From Anaerofustis sp. (lineage in GTDB: Bacteria > Bacillota > Clostridia > Eubacteriales > Anaerofustaceae), in assembly GCF_019420015.1 (NCBI RefSeq), contig NZ_JAHZIA010000045.1, positions 44,200 to 62,340 on the forward strand: a stretch of DNA of 18,141 bases. The letters are read 5' to 3'. Position 1 is the first letter of the stretch. Each line of letters opens with the position of its first letter. Both the position numbers and the translations under genes were made by a program. The notes beneath the pieces are model-generated. The model was not told the origin of the DNA. It did no database searches and saw only the letters and a program-made list of their open reading frames with translations. Of this stretch, positions 7,420-14,304 are shown one piece after another.

Positions 7420-8086
7420 ACAATAAATCTTTTCTTCTCTTCTCTGTTTCTTTCAAAGATTCCTCTTCCATATATTCTTCTATTTTCTTATGATGTCCGC
7501 TTAATAAAACAGAAGGAACCTTCATACCCATAAACTCTTCAGGTCTTGTATACTGACTTGCTTCCAAAAGTCCGTTTTCAAAACTTTCTTTTTGATAGCT
7601 CTCGCTGTTTCCAAGCACACCGTCAACATACCTGCTAACAGTATCCATAAACACCATTGAAGCAATATGCCCCCCTGTAAGAATATAATCTCCTATACTG
7701 ATTTCTTCATCAACACAAAGATCAACGGCTCTTTGATCTATTCCTTCATAATGTCCGCAAAGAAGAATAATCTCTTCGCATTTGGAATATTCTTTTGCAA
7801 GCTCACTGTTAAACACCTTTCCCCTTGGAGAAAAGTAAATTACGGGAATATTCCTGTCTTGTTTTACTGCTTTTATACAATCATAAACCGGTTCTGCTTT
7901 CATAAGCATACCGGCGCCTCCTCCATAGATTTCATCATCTACTCTTCTATGTTTATCTTTTGAATAATCCCTTATATTTATGGCATTTATTTTTATATTT
8001 CCATTGTTTACCCCTCTGCCTATAATACCAACCTCTTTATATGATTCGATTATTTCGGGATATAACGTAAGCACATTATAAATCAT
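7418..8086 (-). CDS. trmD: tRNA (guanine-N1-)-methyltransferase TrmD
   Basis: TrmD methylates G37 at N1 in tRNAs with a G36, preventing +1 frameshifting. The 222-residue product begins MIYNVLTLYPEII and contains the trefoil-knot SAM-binding motifs LLCGHYEGIDQR and SIGDYILTGG, plus the C-terminal signature YTRPEEFMGMKVPSVLLSGH followed by KRRKDLL. The ATG at 8084-8086 has AGGAG five bases upstream; the rimM TAG stop forms part of this ribosome site and the intergenic gap is only eight bases. Extending upstream by 16 codons would overlap rimM without a ribosome site, so I reject it. Unlike the usual order, rplS does not follow; the operon ends here at a terminator. Confidence 0.97.
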   Translation of the reverse strand: MIYNVLTLYPEIIESYKEVGIIGRGVNNGNIKINAINIRDYSKDKHRRVDDEIYGGGAGMLMKAEPVYDCIKAVKQDRNIPVIYFSPRGKVFNSELAKEYSKCEEIILLCGHYEGIDQRAVDLCVDEEISIGDYILTGGHIASMVFMDTVSRYVDGVLGNSESYQKESFENGLLEASQYTRPEEFMGMKVPSVLLSGHHKKIEEYMEEESLKETEKRRKDLL

Positions 8087-8094
8087 CGTATCTC

Positions 8095-8583
8095 CTAACA
8101 AACCAAATTTTTCGTATTTATTTTTATATAACAATCTTCTTTTATTTCAATAATATTTTCTTTTACGGCTGGAAGCATCTGTTCCTTACCATCTATTTTA
8201 AAAACGTATATGTCAACAGCAGCTGAAGTAAGAACATCTACCATTACCCCTATTTCTTCTCCTTCTTGATTTAAAACTTTAAGACCTTTTAAATCTTCTA
8301 TAAAATATTCTCCCTCTTCCAAGTCGACACTATCTTCTCTTAATATTTCAATATACTGATTTTTAAATTTTTCTGCTTCTGTTCTGTCATTTATTTCATC
8401 TAGCTTCAAAATAATATTATTTTTATTTATTCTTGCCATAGATACATTATATTCTTCTTTTTTAATAAAGCATTTTTTTAACTTTTTAAATCTATTAATA
8501 TCATCAGTCAAAGGAAATACCTTTAGTTCTCCTTTTATTCCATGAACATTAAATATTTTACCAACAACGATATAATCTTTCAT
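8095..8583 (-). CDS. rimM: 16S rRNA processing protein RimM
   Basis: RimM assists maturation of the 3' domain of 16S rRNA in the 30S subunit and binds S19. The 162-residue protein starts KDYIVVGKIFNVHGIKGELKV, the family's N-terminal barrel signature, followed by a PRC-barrel half (EGEYFIEDLKGLKVLNQEGE to the end). I chose the ATG at 8581-8583; a GTG three codons earlier lies too close to AGGA (only two or three bases). With the ATG the AGGA spacing is long (11), so the start is slightly uncertain. It is directly upstream of trmD, with an extended -10 promoter at 8609-8617. The usual upstream partners rpsP and the KH-domain gene are absent. Confidence 0.95.
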   Translation of the reverse strand: MKDYIVVGKIFNVHGIKGELKVFPLTDDINRFKKLKKCFIKKEEYNVSMARINKNNIILKLDEINDRTEAEKFKNQYIEILREDSVDLEEGEYFIEDLKGLKVLNQEGEEIGVMVDVLTSAAVDIYVFKIDGKEQMLPAVKENIIEIKEDCYIKINTKNLVC

Positions 8584-8608
8584 AATTACCACTTTCCTGT
8601 TTTTTTAT

Positions 8609-8617
8609 ATTTTATCA
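8609..8617 (-). promoter_or_regulatory. Extended -10 promoter element for rimM-trmD
   Basis: The minus strand reads TGATAAAAT, a TGn-extended -10 one base from consensus, 26 bases before the rimM ATG. No convincing -35 is visible. Confidence 0.45.
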
Positions 8618-8663
8618 AAAATAATATTTCTTTTCCATATCTATAATAAATATTAATAAAGTA

Positions 8664-8672
8664 TGGTAAAAT
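8664..8672 (+). promoter_or_regulatory. Extended -10 promoter element for the M29 aminopeptidase operon
   Basis: TGGTAAAAT is a TGn-extended -10 located 38 bases before the ATG at 8710, with GGAGG in between. The divergent rimM promoter lies about 50 bases away in the same intergenic space. Confidence 0.45.
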
Positions 8673-8709
8673 ATATATAACAAAATAGTATATGGAGGCA
8701 TAGCTGATT

Positions 8710-9822
8710 ATGGATAAAAGAATAGAACAACTGGCACATAATTTAGTAACATTCTCAACAAACGTTCAACCCGGAGAAAAAGTTCTTATTAATGCCGGAG
8801 GAATAGAAGATACCAGAGATTTGGTAAAAGCCCTGGTAAGGGAAGTTTACAAAGCAGGAGGTTTCCCTTATTTAAAACTTACCGATTCAAGCATAAACAG
8901 AGAAATATTAATGGGAGTAACAAAAGAGCAACTGGAATTTCAAAATGATTATGAATTATATCAAATGAAAGGTATGGATGCATATATAGGAATAGGATGC
9001 TCGGACAATGCGAGTGAATTAAGTGATGTTCCTAGTGATAATATATCTCTTCAATCAAGTATATTAAGACCTGTTTTAAGAGAAAGGGTCGATAATTCAA
9101 AGTGGGTTATTTTAAGATATCCTAACGGTTCAATGGCACAAAGTGCAAAAATGAGCAAAGATGCTTTTGAAGATTATTTCTTCAATGTATGTTGTCTTGA
9201 TTACTCAAAAATGGCAGAAGCCGTAAAACCTTTAAAAGCACTGATGGAAAAAACAAACAAAGTAAGAATAAAAGGTCCGGATACGGATTTGACTTTTTCG
9301 ATTAAAGGAATGAATGCAATCCCTTGTTGCGGAAACATGAATATACCGGACGGAGAAATCTATACTGCACCTATAAAAGACAGTGTAAACGGAACTATTT
9401 CTTACAATACAAAAAGTGATCATTTAGGCTTTATATACGATAATATAAAACTAACTTTTAAAGACGGCAAAATTATAGAAGCAACTTCAAATAATAACGA
9501 AAGAATCAACAAAGTACTTGATATTGATGAAGGAGCAAGATATGTCGGAGAATTTGCAATTGGTATAAATCCGTATATAAACACACCTATGCTTGATACG
9601 TTGTTTGACGAAAAAATAGCAGGAAGCATACATTTTACTCCAGGATGTTGCTATGAAGATGCAGATAACGGCAACAAATCTTCTCTTCATTGGGATCTTG
9701 TATTAATACAAACAGAAGAACAAGGCGGCGGAGAAATTTATTTCGACGACACTCTTATAAGAAAAAACGGTATTTTTGTTTTAGATGAATTAAAAGGACT
9801 AAATCCCGAAAATCTAAAATAG
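8710..9822 (+). CDS. M29-family aminopeptidase (AmpS/PepS type)
   Basis: The 370-residue protein is a cytoplasmic metallo-aminopeptidase that trims N-terminal residues from peptides. Family landmarks in order: NVQPGEKVLI near residue 20; the long central domain; NMNIPDGEIYTAP (about 212-224); ARYVGEFAIGIN (about 276-287), which carries a conserved metal-site Glu; IHFTPGCCYEDADNG (about 306-320); and SSLHWDLVL (about 322-330) with the metal-binding His and Asp. Length is usual for M29. The ATG at 8710 follows GGAGG with about 11 bases of spacing; a stop codon within the spacer excludes any earlier in-frame start. A lipoprotein gene follows 27 bases later and shares a terminator, so the two form an operon. 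Confidence 0.93.
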   Translation: MDKRIEQLAHNLVTFSTNVQPGEKVLINAGGIEDTRDLVKALVREVYKAGGFPYLKLTDSSINREILMGVTKEQLEFQNDYELYQMKGMDAYIGIGCSDNASELSDVPSDNISLQSSILRPVLRERVDNSKWVILRYPNGSMAQSAKMSKDAFEDYFFNVCCLDYSKMAEAVKPLKALMEKTNKVRIKGPDTDLTFSIKGMNAIPCCGNMNIPDGEIYTAPIKDSVNGTISYNTKSDHLGFIYDNIKLTFKDGKIIEATSNNNERINKVLDIDEGARYVGEFAIGINPYINTPMLDTLFDEKIAGSIHFTPGCCYEDADNGNKSSLHWDLVLIQTEEQGGGEIYFDDTLIRKNGIFVLDELKGLNPENLK

Positions 9823-9849
9823 AAAATTAACAATTAAAGAGGGAATGCC

Positions 9850-10293
9850 ATGAAAAAAATACTATCATCCATTTTAATACTTATGCTGCTTTTTGCGGTT
9901 GGAGGATGCAGTTTCAGCATAAATAAAGACTTTAATATAAATGATTACAGTGATACTATTAATAAAAGCGACAGAATAGATGTTTTAAAAAGCAATAAAA
10001 GAATTGATTTGATCTCAGGACATAGCAATATTGAGGACTTTGTAGATGCAATTAAAATAAATGAATGGAAAATAAAAGACCTTCCGGAAAGTGAAGTAAC
10101 AGATCTGGAATTTATCCTTTTCAAAAAAGAGGCACAGAAATCAACCGATGATAAAAAAGACAATGAGTTTATACAAGTTGCAAGTATCGTCACTTACAAA
10201 GATTCAAATTATGTAACTTTAAAATTAAGTAATATCAGCTTTGACTTTAAAGTTCCCAACGATGTAAAAGATTATTTCAATACATTTATTTAA
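9850..10293 (+). CDS. Small putative lipoprotein of unknown function
   Basis: The 147-residue product begins with a lipoprotein signal peptide: MKK, a hydrophobic stretch (ILSSILILMLLFAV) and a lipobox VGGC with the lipidated Cys at residue 20. The mature part is acidic and lysine-rich, with a predicted beta-rich C-terminal half (residues 85-147) and no motif I recognise. It is expected on the outer face of the cytoplasmic membrane. GAGGG lies six bases before the ATG. It follows the M29 aminopeptidase by 27 bases and is closed by a strong terminator, so it is probably co-expressed; a functional link is not shown by the sequence. Confidence 0.8.
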   Translation: MKKILSSILILMLLFAVGGCSFSINKDFNINDYSDTINKSDRIDVLKSNKRIDLISGHSNIEDFVDAIKINEWKIKDLPESEVTDLEFILFKKEAQKSTDDKKDNEFIQVASIVTYKDSNYVTLKLSNISFDFKVPNDVKDYFNTFI

Positions 10294-10296
10294 AAT

Positions 10297-10326
10297 AAAA
10301 AACGAGGTAAAACACCTCGTTTTTTT
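10297..10326. terminator. Bidirectional intrinsic terminator
   Basis: ACGAGGT (10302-10308) pairs with ACCTCGT (10314-10320) around a 5-base loop. A-tract and T-tract flanks extend the stem and provide a U-tract in both directions. It serves the lipoprotein gene on the plus strand and the cysteine-rich protein gene on the minus strand. Confidence 0.85.
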
Positions 10327-10353
10327 ATTATCTGCTATATTTAACAGTAAAAA

Positions 10354-11028
10354 TTAGTCATCACATCCGCAGGTGTTGCATGAACCGCTTGATGGAAAGA
10401 AGTCTCTAAATGCTGAAATATCTTCATTAAGAAATGTTTCGCAGAAATTTGGAGTACATTCTTCTTCTCTGCATTCGTCCGGAATTTCACAATATCCGAA
10501 AGTAGGAACCTTAAGACTAACTTTAGATACAGCATTTACGACAATCATAAATCCCAAAGTCATAGCAATTTGATTTCCACTTGCTCTGTTTACACAATTT
10601 GCTTCAACAAAACATTCACTGACAGGAGAAAATCTTCCTTGTCTTACGAACTTTCTGTTTAAATCAAATATTGTACTTACAGGTATTCTTATTTTATTAT
10701 CTGCCTGAACGGTATTTCCGCACATTGGTTTTGCAGCTACCGTTATAACACTACAGTCGCACTTTCTTCTAAGTACTGCATAAATAGGAATAGCAACAAC
10801 GCATTTTAATCTGGCATGGCATTCATCCATTTCCGTAAAATACGGTTCGCATTCGTAATGTTCAATTTCTGACGATCCAAATTGCGCATAAAGGAAAGTA
10901 TATTCTGAAATATCGCCGTTTAAATCCAATTCAAAAGGCATATTCTGCATACATTCTCTCTTAGAGCAACCGTCATATACCTTATCAACAATTAAACATT
11001 CTACTCCTCTTGTGTTTCTTTCTTCCAC
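10354..11028 (-). CDS. Cysteine-rich protein of unknown function, possibly spore-coat/exosporium-like
   Basis: The 224-residue product has 18 cysteines (8%), spread along its length and dense in the tail (EECTPNFC, GSCNTCGCDD). There is no signal peptide or membrane segment. It starts VECLIVDKVYDGCSKREC, which recalls cysteine-rich coat or exosporium-type proteins of clostridia, a resemblance from memory that I cannot test. The middle is predicted beta-rich (AIPIYAVLRRKCDCSVITV and FMIVVNAVSKVSLKVPTFG). Cysteines at this density suggest disulfide cross-linking or metal binding. The GTG start at 11026-11028 is fixed by a perfect AGGAGG seven bases upstream, which indicates strong translation. 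It is a single-gene unit ending at the bidirectional terminator at 10297-10326. Confidence 0.8.
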   Translation of the reverse strand: MEERNTRGVECLIVDKVYDGCSKRECMQNMPFELDLNGDISEYTFLYAQFGSSEIEHYECEPYFTEMDECHARLKCVVAIPIYAVLRRKCDCSVITVAAKPMCGNTVQADNKIRIPVSTIFDLNRKFVRQGRFSPVSECFVEANCVNRASGNQIAMTLGFMIVVNAVSKVSLKVPTFGYCEIPDECREEECTPNFCETFLNEDISAFRDFFPSSGSCNTCGCDD

Positions 11029-11110
11029 TTTTTTTCCTCCTAAGTTTATGTTCTTATTTGTTTTACACTTATATAATATGAGAAATATTATTTTGTGTTA
11101 CCAATAAAAG

Positions 11111-11119
11111 TGATATAAT
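11111..11119 (+). promoter_or_regulatory. Extended -10 promoter element for the helicase gene (leaderless arrangement)
   Basis: TGATATAAT is a perfect extended -10. Its last base is only seven bases from the ATG at 11127, so the transcript should start at or within a base or two of the start codon. There is no ribosome site in between. Confidence 0.55.
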
Positions 11120-11126
11120 TAATTTT

Positions 11127-13130
11127 ATGAAAAGAGAAGAAATTTTAATTACCGAAATAGAAAATAAAATTTTAGATGAAAACCAGGCAAAATGCGTAAA
11201 CAGCAACGAAAAAAACATCCTTGCCGTAGCAGGGGCAGGATGCGGTAAAACAACGACTTTGCTTGCCAGAATAAAATACTTAACAGAAATTAAAAAAGCA
11301 AATCCGGAAGAGATGTTAATACTCAGTTTTACAAACTCAACCACAACAGAACTGAAAGAAAAAATAAAAGATACAACTAATAAGAACATAGATGTATTTA
11401 CATTTCATAAGCTGGGAAAGAAAATAATAAATTCCGTCGACGGATATGAAGTAACCCTCTACGAAAATAAAATAGCAGGTTTTGTGAGTAATTACATAGA
11501 TAAAAAACTTAAAGAAGGTAACTACTTTGAATTTTATGATTTCCTCATAAACCATTATCATGAATATTTAAGCTTTAAAAACTTCAAACATAAAGAAGAT
11601 GAGTATAAATACATTAAAGATAAGGGCATCGTAAGCCTTGATAATGAATACAAAATGACTTTTGAAGAAAACAGCATTGCCAATCTTCTTTATCTAAATA
11701 ATATCGATTATGAATATTTTATGACTAACCCAAAAGGAAGCGAATTTAAAAAATTATGTTCCGGATTCTACCTTCCGGAATATCAAAAATATTTGTTTAA
11801 TATAAATATCGACAAAAACGGATTCAAGCCTCTTTGGGGATACCCCAAAAACGAAAGAGTAGCACACAAAAATTATGATGCATATATATCTTTTTTAAAT
11901 AACTACAACGAATTTAAAAATAAAAGCATATTTACATATTCATATGAATTTGAAAACGGTCAATTTATCGATAATTTTTATACAAAACTTGAAAATGAGA
12001 ATATAATCAGGCGATTTTCTTATGAAAATACTAATAAAAATATTTCGAAGCTTTTTGCATACAACATAGGATTTATAAAAAAACTTGTTGCAAATTTTAT
12101 AACTCTTATGAAGACAACGGCTCGAAACGGAAATGATATCTTAAACCTGGAAAAATGGGAATCCGAAGAAGAAAAAAACAGGGCATACGCCTTTTACAAA
12201 ATAGTACTACCAATATATGATGCATATGAAAAGTTTCTATCTAAAAATAATATGATAGATTTTAACGATATGATTTTGAAAGCAACATCTTATGTAAAAA
12301 AGGACTTATTTGTAAGTAAATACAAATATATATTAATAGATGAATTTCAAGATATATCATCATCGAGAATGGAACTGGTAGATGCAATCTATCAAAAAAA
12401 CAATTGTGAACTCTTCGCTGTGGGGGATGATTATCAAAGTATATTCAGGTTTACGGGAAGCGATATAAATATATTTTACGATTTTAAAAAAAAGTACAAG
12501 GCAAAAGAATATATAATCGAAAATAATTACAGATTTGATAAAAATATAGCAAAAGTATCAAATCAATTTATACTTAAAAACCCTTATCAGATAAAGAAAG
12601 AATTAAAAAGTAATAAAGTAGGAGTTAATTCAATAAGATTCATAGAATCCCCAAATAAAAACGGACTTTATAAGGCATTCTTAAAAGCAATATATTCCCT
12701 ACCAAAAAACAGCAAAGTTATGCTTATAGGCAGATATAATAAAGATATTATTACTTATGCCAAGACAAATGAGGTAGATTTGACAATAGACGAAAACGGA
12801 AAAATAAACATAGAAATCCCTAAAAGAAAAGATTTAAAAATAACTTTTTTAACCGTACATAAAGCAAAAGGACTTGAATGCGACTATGTATTTATACTTA
12901 ATACATTTAACCATTTAATGGGATTCCCATGTAATATCAGCGATGATAAACTTATAAAAATGCTACTGAAAAACAAAGAGGATTTCCCATATAGCGAAGA
13001 ACGAAGATTATTTTACGTAGCAATGACAAGGACAAAAGAAAAGCTTTTTATAATGGTTAACAGAAACAGCATGTCACCTTTTATAAAGGAAATAATAAAT
13101 TATAAAGGTAACAGCAACTTATTTCTATAA
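11127..13130 (+). CDS. UvrD/Rep-family (helicase IV-like) superfamily 1 DNA helicase
   Basis: The 667-residue protein shows the SF1A helicase motifs in order: Q motif DENQAKCV (about 18), Walker A GAGCGKTTT (Lys41), motif Ia LSFTNSTTTEL, FTFHKLGKKI, motif II LIDEFQDIS (Asp405-Glu406), motif III GDDYQSIFRFTGSD, motif IV NNYRFDKN, motif V TVHKAKGLECDYV and motif VI RRLFYVAMTRTKEK (about 626-639). DEFQDIS in motif II is typical of E. coli helicase IV and relatives rather than UvrD or PcrA. The role is ATP-driven 3'-5' DNA unwinding in repair or recombination. No nuclease domain is visible. The ATG at 11127 has no Shine-Dalgarno and lies seven bases after a perfect -10, so the mRNA may be leaderless; no better in-frame start is available before Walker A. 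Confidence 0.93.
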   Translation: MKREEILITEIENKILDENQAKCVNSNEKNILAVAGAGCGKTTTLLARIKYLTEIKKANPEEMLILSFTNSTTTELKEKIKDTTNKNIDVFTFHKLGKKIINSVDGYEVTLYENKIAGFVSNYIDKKLKEGNYFEFYDFLINHYHEYLSFKNFKHKEDEYKYIKDKGIVSLDNEYKMTFEENSIANLLYLNNIDYEYFMTNPKGSEFKKLCSGFYLPEYQKYLFNINIDKNGFKPLWGYPKNERVAHKNYDAYISFLNNYNEFKNKSIFTYSYEFENGQFIDNFYTKLENENIIRRFSYENTNKNISKLFAYNIGFIKKLVANFITLMKTTARNGNDILNLEKWESEEEKNRAYAFYKIVLPIYDAYEKFLSKNNMIDFNDMILKATSYVKKDLFVSKYKYILIDEFQDISSSRMELVDAIYQKNNCELFAVGDDYQSIFRFTGSDINIFYDFKKKYKAKEYIIENNYRFDKNIAKVSNQFILKNPYQIKKELKSNKVGVNSIRFIESPNKNGLYKAFLKAIYSLPKNSKVMLIGRYNKDIITYAKTNEVDLTIDENGKINIEIPKRKDLKITFLTVHKAKGLECDYVFILNTFNHLMGFPCNISDDKLIKMLLKNKEDFPYSEERRLFYVAMTRTKEKLFIMVNRNSMSPFIKEIINYKGNSNLFL

Positions 13131-13150
13131 AACATTAAAAATGTTATAAT
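13131..13150 (+). promoter_or_regulatory. Extended -10 promoter for the flavin-reductase-like gene, overlapping a small palindrome
   Basis: TGTTATAAT (13142-13150) is a perfect extended -10, 31 bases before the ATG at 13181. AACATT (13131-13136) and AATGTT (13140-13145) form an inverted repeat overlapping its upstream edge, which could be a weak helicase terminator or an operator. Confidence 0.45.
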
Positions 13151-13180
13151 TGATTAATAAATCATTTAGGAGGCAATGAA

Positions 13181-13681
13181 ATGGTTACAAAAGAAGCGTT
13201 TGATTTACTCTACAATCAACTTCCAAAAGGAGTATTTTTAACAGTAAAAAATAAAAATAAAGTCAATACAATGACTATTGGATGGGCCAGCGTAGGAAAA
13301 GTCTGGGGAAAAGATATAATGACAGTAATGGTAAGATATTCGAGACATACATATGATCTGATAAAAGAAGCCGAAAGTTTTACAGTAAGTGTACCTGAAT
13401 TTAATACATTAAAAAAAGAACTTGCTTTTATGGGAACAAAATCAGGAAGAGACTTTGATAAATATAAAGAAACAAACCTTACTTTGCAAATGGCAAATAA
13501 AGTACAAAGCCCAATAATAGAGGAAGCTAAAGTGCACTTTGAATGTAAGGTTGTATATAAGCAAGCCATGGACCCATCCGGAATAATGGATATTGATAAC
13601 ATTGAAAAAAGATATTATGAAGGAAACAATGATTATCACGTAATATATTACGGGGAAATCTTGGATTGCTATGAAAAATAA
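13181..13681 (+). CDS. Flavin reductase-like FMN-binding split-barrel protein
   Basis: The 166-residue protein matches the flavin reductase-like domain: an N-terminal PKGVFLTVKNKNKVNTMTIGWASVG segment (residues 15-39) that contacts FMN, MVRYSRHTYDLI, then SFTVSVPE and ELAFMGTKSGRDFDK (about residues 67-98), both typical of this fold. Members bind FMN and reduce flavins or other small acceptors with NAD(P)H; the substrate here is unknown. An AGGAGG seven bases before the ATG indicates efficient translation. It appears monocistronic, with its own extended -10 promoter after the helicase stop. Only a weak hairpin (AGTAT/ATACT around 13685-13705) follows, so transcription might continue toward rplS, which has its own strong promoter. 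Confidence 0.88.
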   Translation: MVTKEAFDLLYNQLPKGVFLTVKNKNKVNTMTIGWASVGKVWGKDIMTVMVRYSRHTYDLIKEAESFTVSVPEFNTLKKELAFMGTKSGRDFDKYKETNLTLQMANKVQSPIIEEAKVHFECKVVYKQAMDPSGIMDIDNIEKRYYEGNNDYHVIYYGEILDCYEK

Positions 13682-13791
13682 AAAGTATTTTCTCTTTTTA
13701 TACTAAAATATGGCGCATAAATACCCAGTTATAAAAATTAAATTATAAAGCATTATACTTTAAAATAAATAGTAAAAAATATAAAAAGCAG

Positions 13792-13820
13792 TTGAATAAA
13801 TTATCTTATTATGATATACT
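13792..13820 (+). promoter_or_regulatory. Strong sigma-A promoter for rplS
   Basis: TTGAAT (13792-13797), a 17-base spacer and TATACT (13815-13820) preceded by TGA (extended -10) form one of the best promoters in the window. Transcription is expected to begin near 13826-13828. Confidence 0.75.
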
Positions 13821-13826
13821 TTTTAG

Positions 13827-13914
13827 GCTATAAGTCTTTAGGCTTATTTATTATGGGTGTTCCTCTGCTTAACAAGTAAGTAAGAATGCTTGAAGATGAA
13901 GGGAGGCACAAACG
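13827..13914 (+). promoter_or_regulatory. Candidate L19 mRNA leader with ribosome-site sequestration
   Basis: The roughly 88-base leader of rplS has two visible structures. ATAAGTC (13830-13836) and GGCTTAT (13841-13847) form a 7-bp hairpin, one pair a wobble, with a UUUA loop. UGUUCCUC (13858-13865) can pair with GAGGCACA (13903-13910), seven of eight positions matching; this covers the GGGAGG ribosome site of rplS. Ribosomal protein leaders that autoregulate L19 are an established class in low-GC Gram-positives; that this is a member is inference, since I cannot run its covariance model. Confidence 0.5.
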
Positions 13915-14259
13915 ATGGATTTATTAAAACTAGTTGAAAACGAAAACCTTAAATCTGATATCCCAAGCTTTAACGTAGGTGATACTGTAAAAGTTCATGT
14001 TAAAGTTGTAGAAGGAAAAAGAGAAAGAATACAGGTTTTTGAAGGTATTGTGCTTAAAAAACAACATGGTGGAGTTCAAAAGACTTTCACTGTAAGAAAA
14101 ATTTCTTACGGAGTAGGTGTTGAAAGAACTTTCCCTGTACACTCACCAAGAATCGATAAAATCGAAGTTACAAGACAAGGTAAAGTTAGAAGAGCAAAAC
14201 TTAATTACCTTAGAGACAGAGTGGGTAAAGCTGCAAAAGTTAAAGAAAAAAGAAACTAA
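13915..14259 (+). CDS. rplS: 50S ribosomal protein L19
   Basis: L19 sits at the 30S-50S interface and contacts 23S rRNA bridges. The 114-residue sequence is diagnostic: FNVGDTVKVHVKVVEGKRER, QVFEGIVLKKQHGG, FTVRKISYGVGVERTFPVHS and KVRRAKLNYLRDRVGKAAK are all conserved signatures. GGGAGG lies eight bases before the ATG at 13915. It has its own promoter, a structured leader and its own terminator at 14260-14284, so it is a single-gene unit. In most Firmicutes it follows trmD in the rpsP-rimM-trmD-rplS operon; here it lies almost 6 kb from trmD and on the opposite strand. Confidence 0.98.
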   Translation: MDLLKLVENENLKSDIPSFNVGDTVKVHVKVVEGKRERIQVFEGIVLKKQHGGVQKTFTVRKISYGVGVERTFPVHSPRIDKIEVTRQGKVRRAKLNYLRDRVGKAAKVKEKRN

Positions 14260-14284
14260 AAAAGTCCTTTTAAGGACTTTTTTT
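14260..14284 (+). terminator. Intrinsic terminator of rplS
   Basis: AAAAGTCC (14260-14267) pairs with GGACTTTT (14274-14281) around TTTTAA, and the T-run continues to 14284. It begins directly after the rplS stop codon and, because of the A-tract, may also work for the convergent dehydrogenase gene. Confidence 0.85.
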
Positions 14285-14304
14285 GTTTCTTCAATTTATT
14301 TATC

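Noticed and set aside
8087..8134. Upstream extension of trmD to 8134
   Set aside because: It overlaps the end of rimM and adds residues absent from TrmD; the ATG at 8086 has AGGAG at good spacing and starts the conserved N-terminus.
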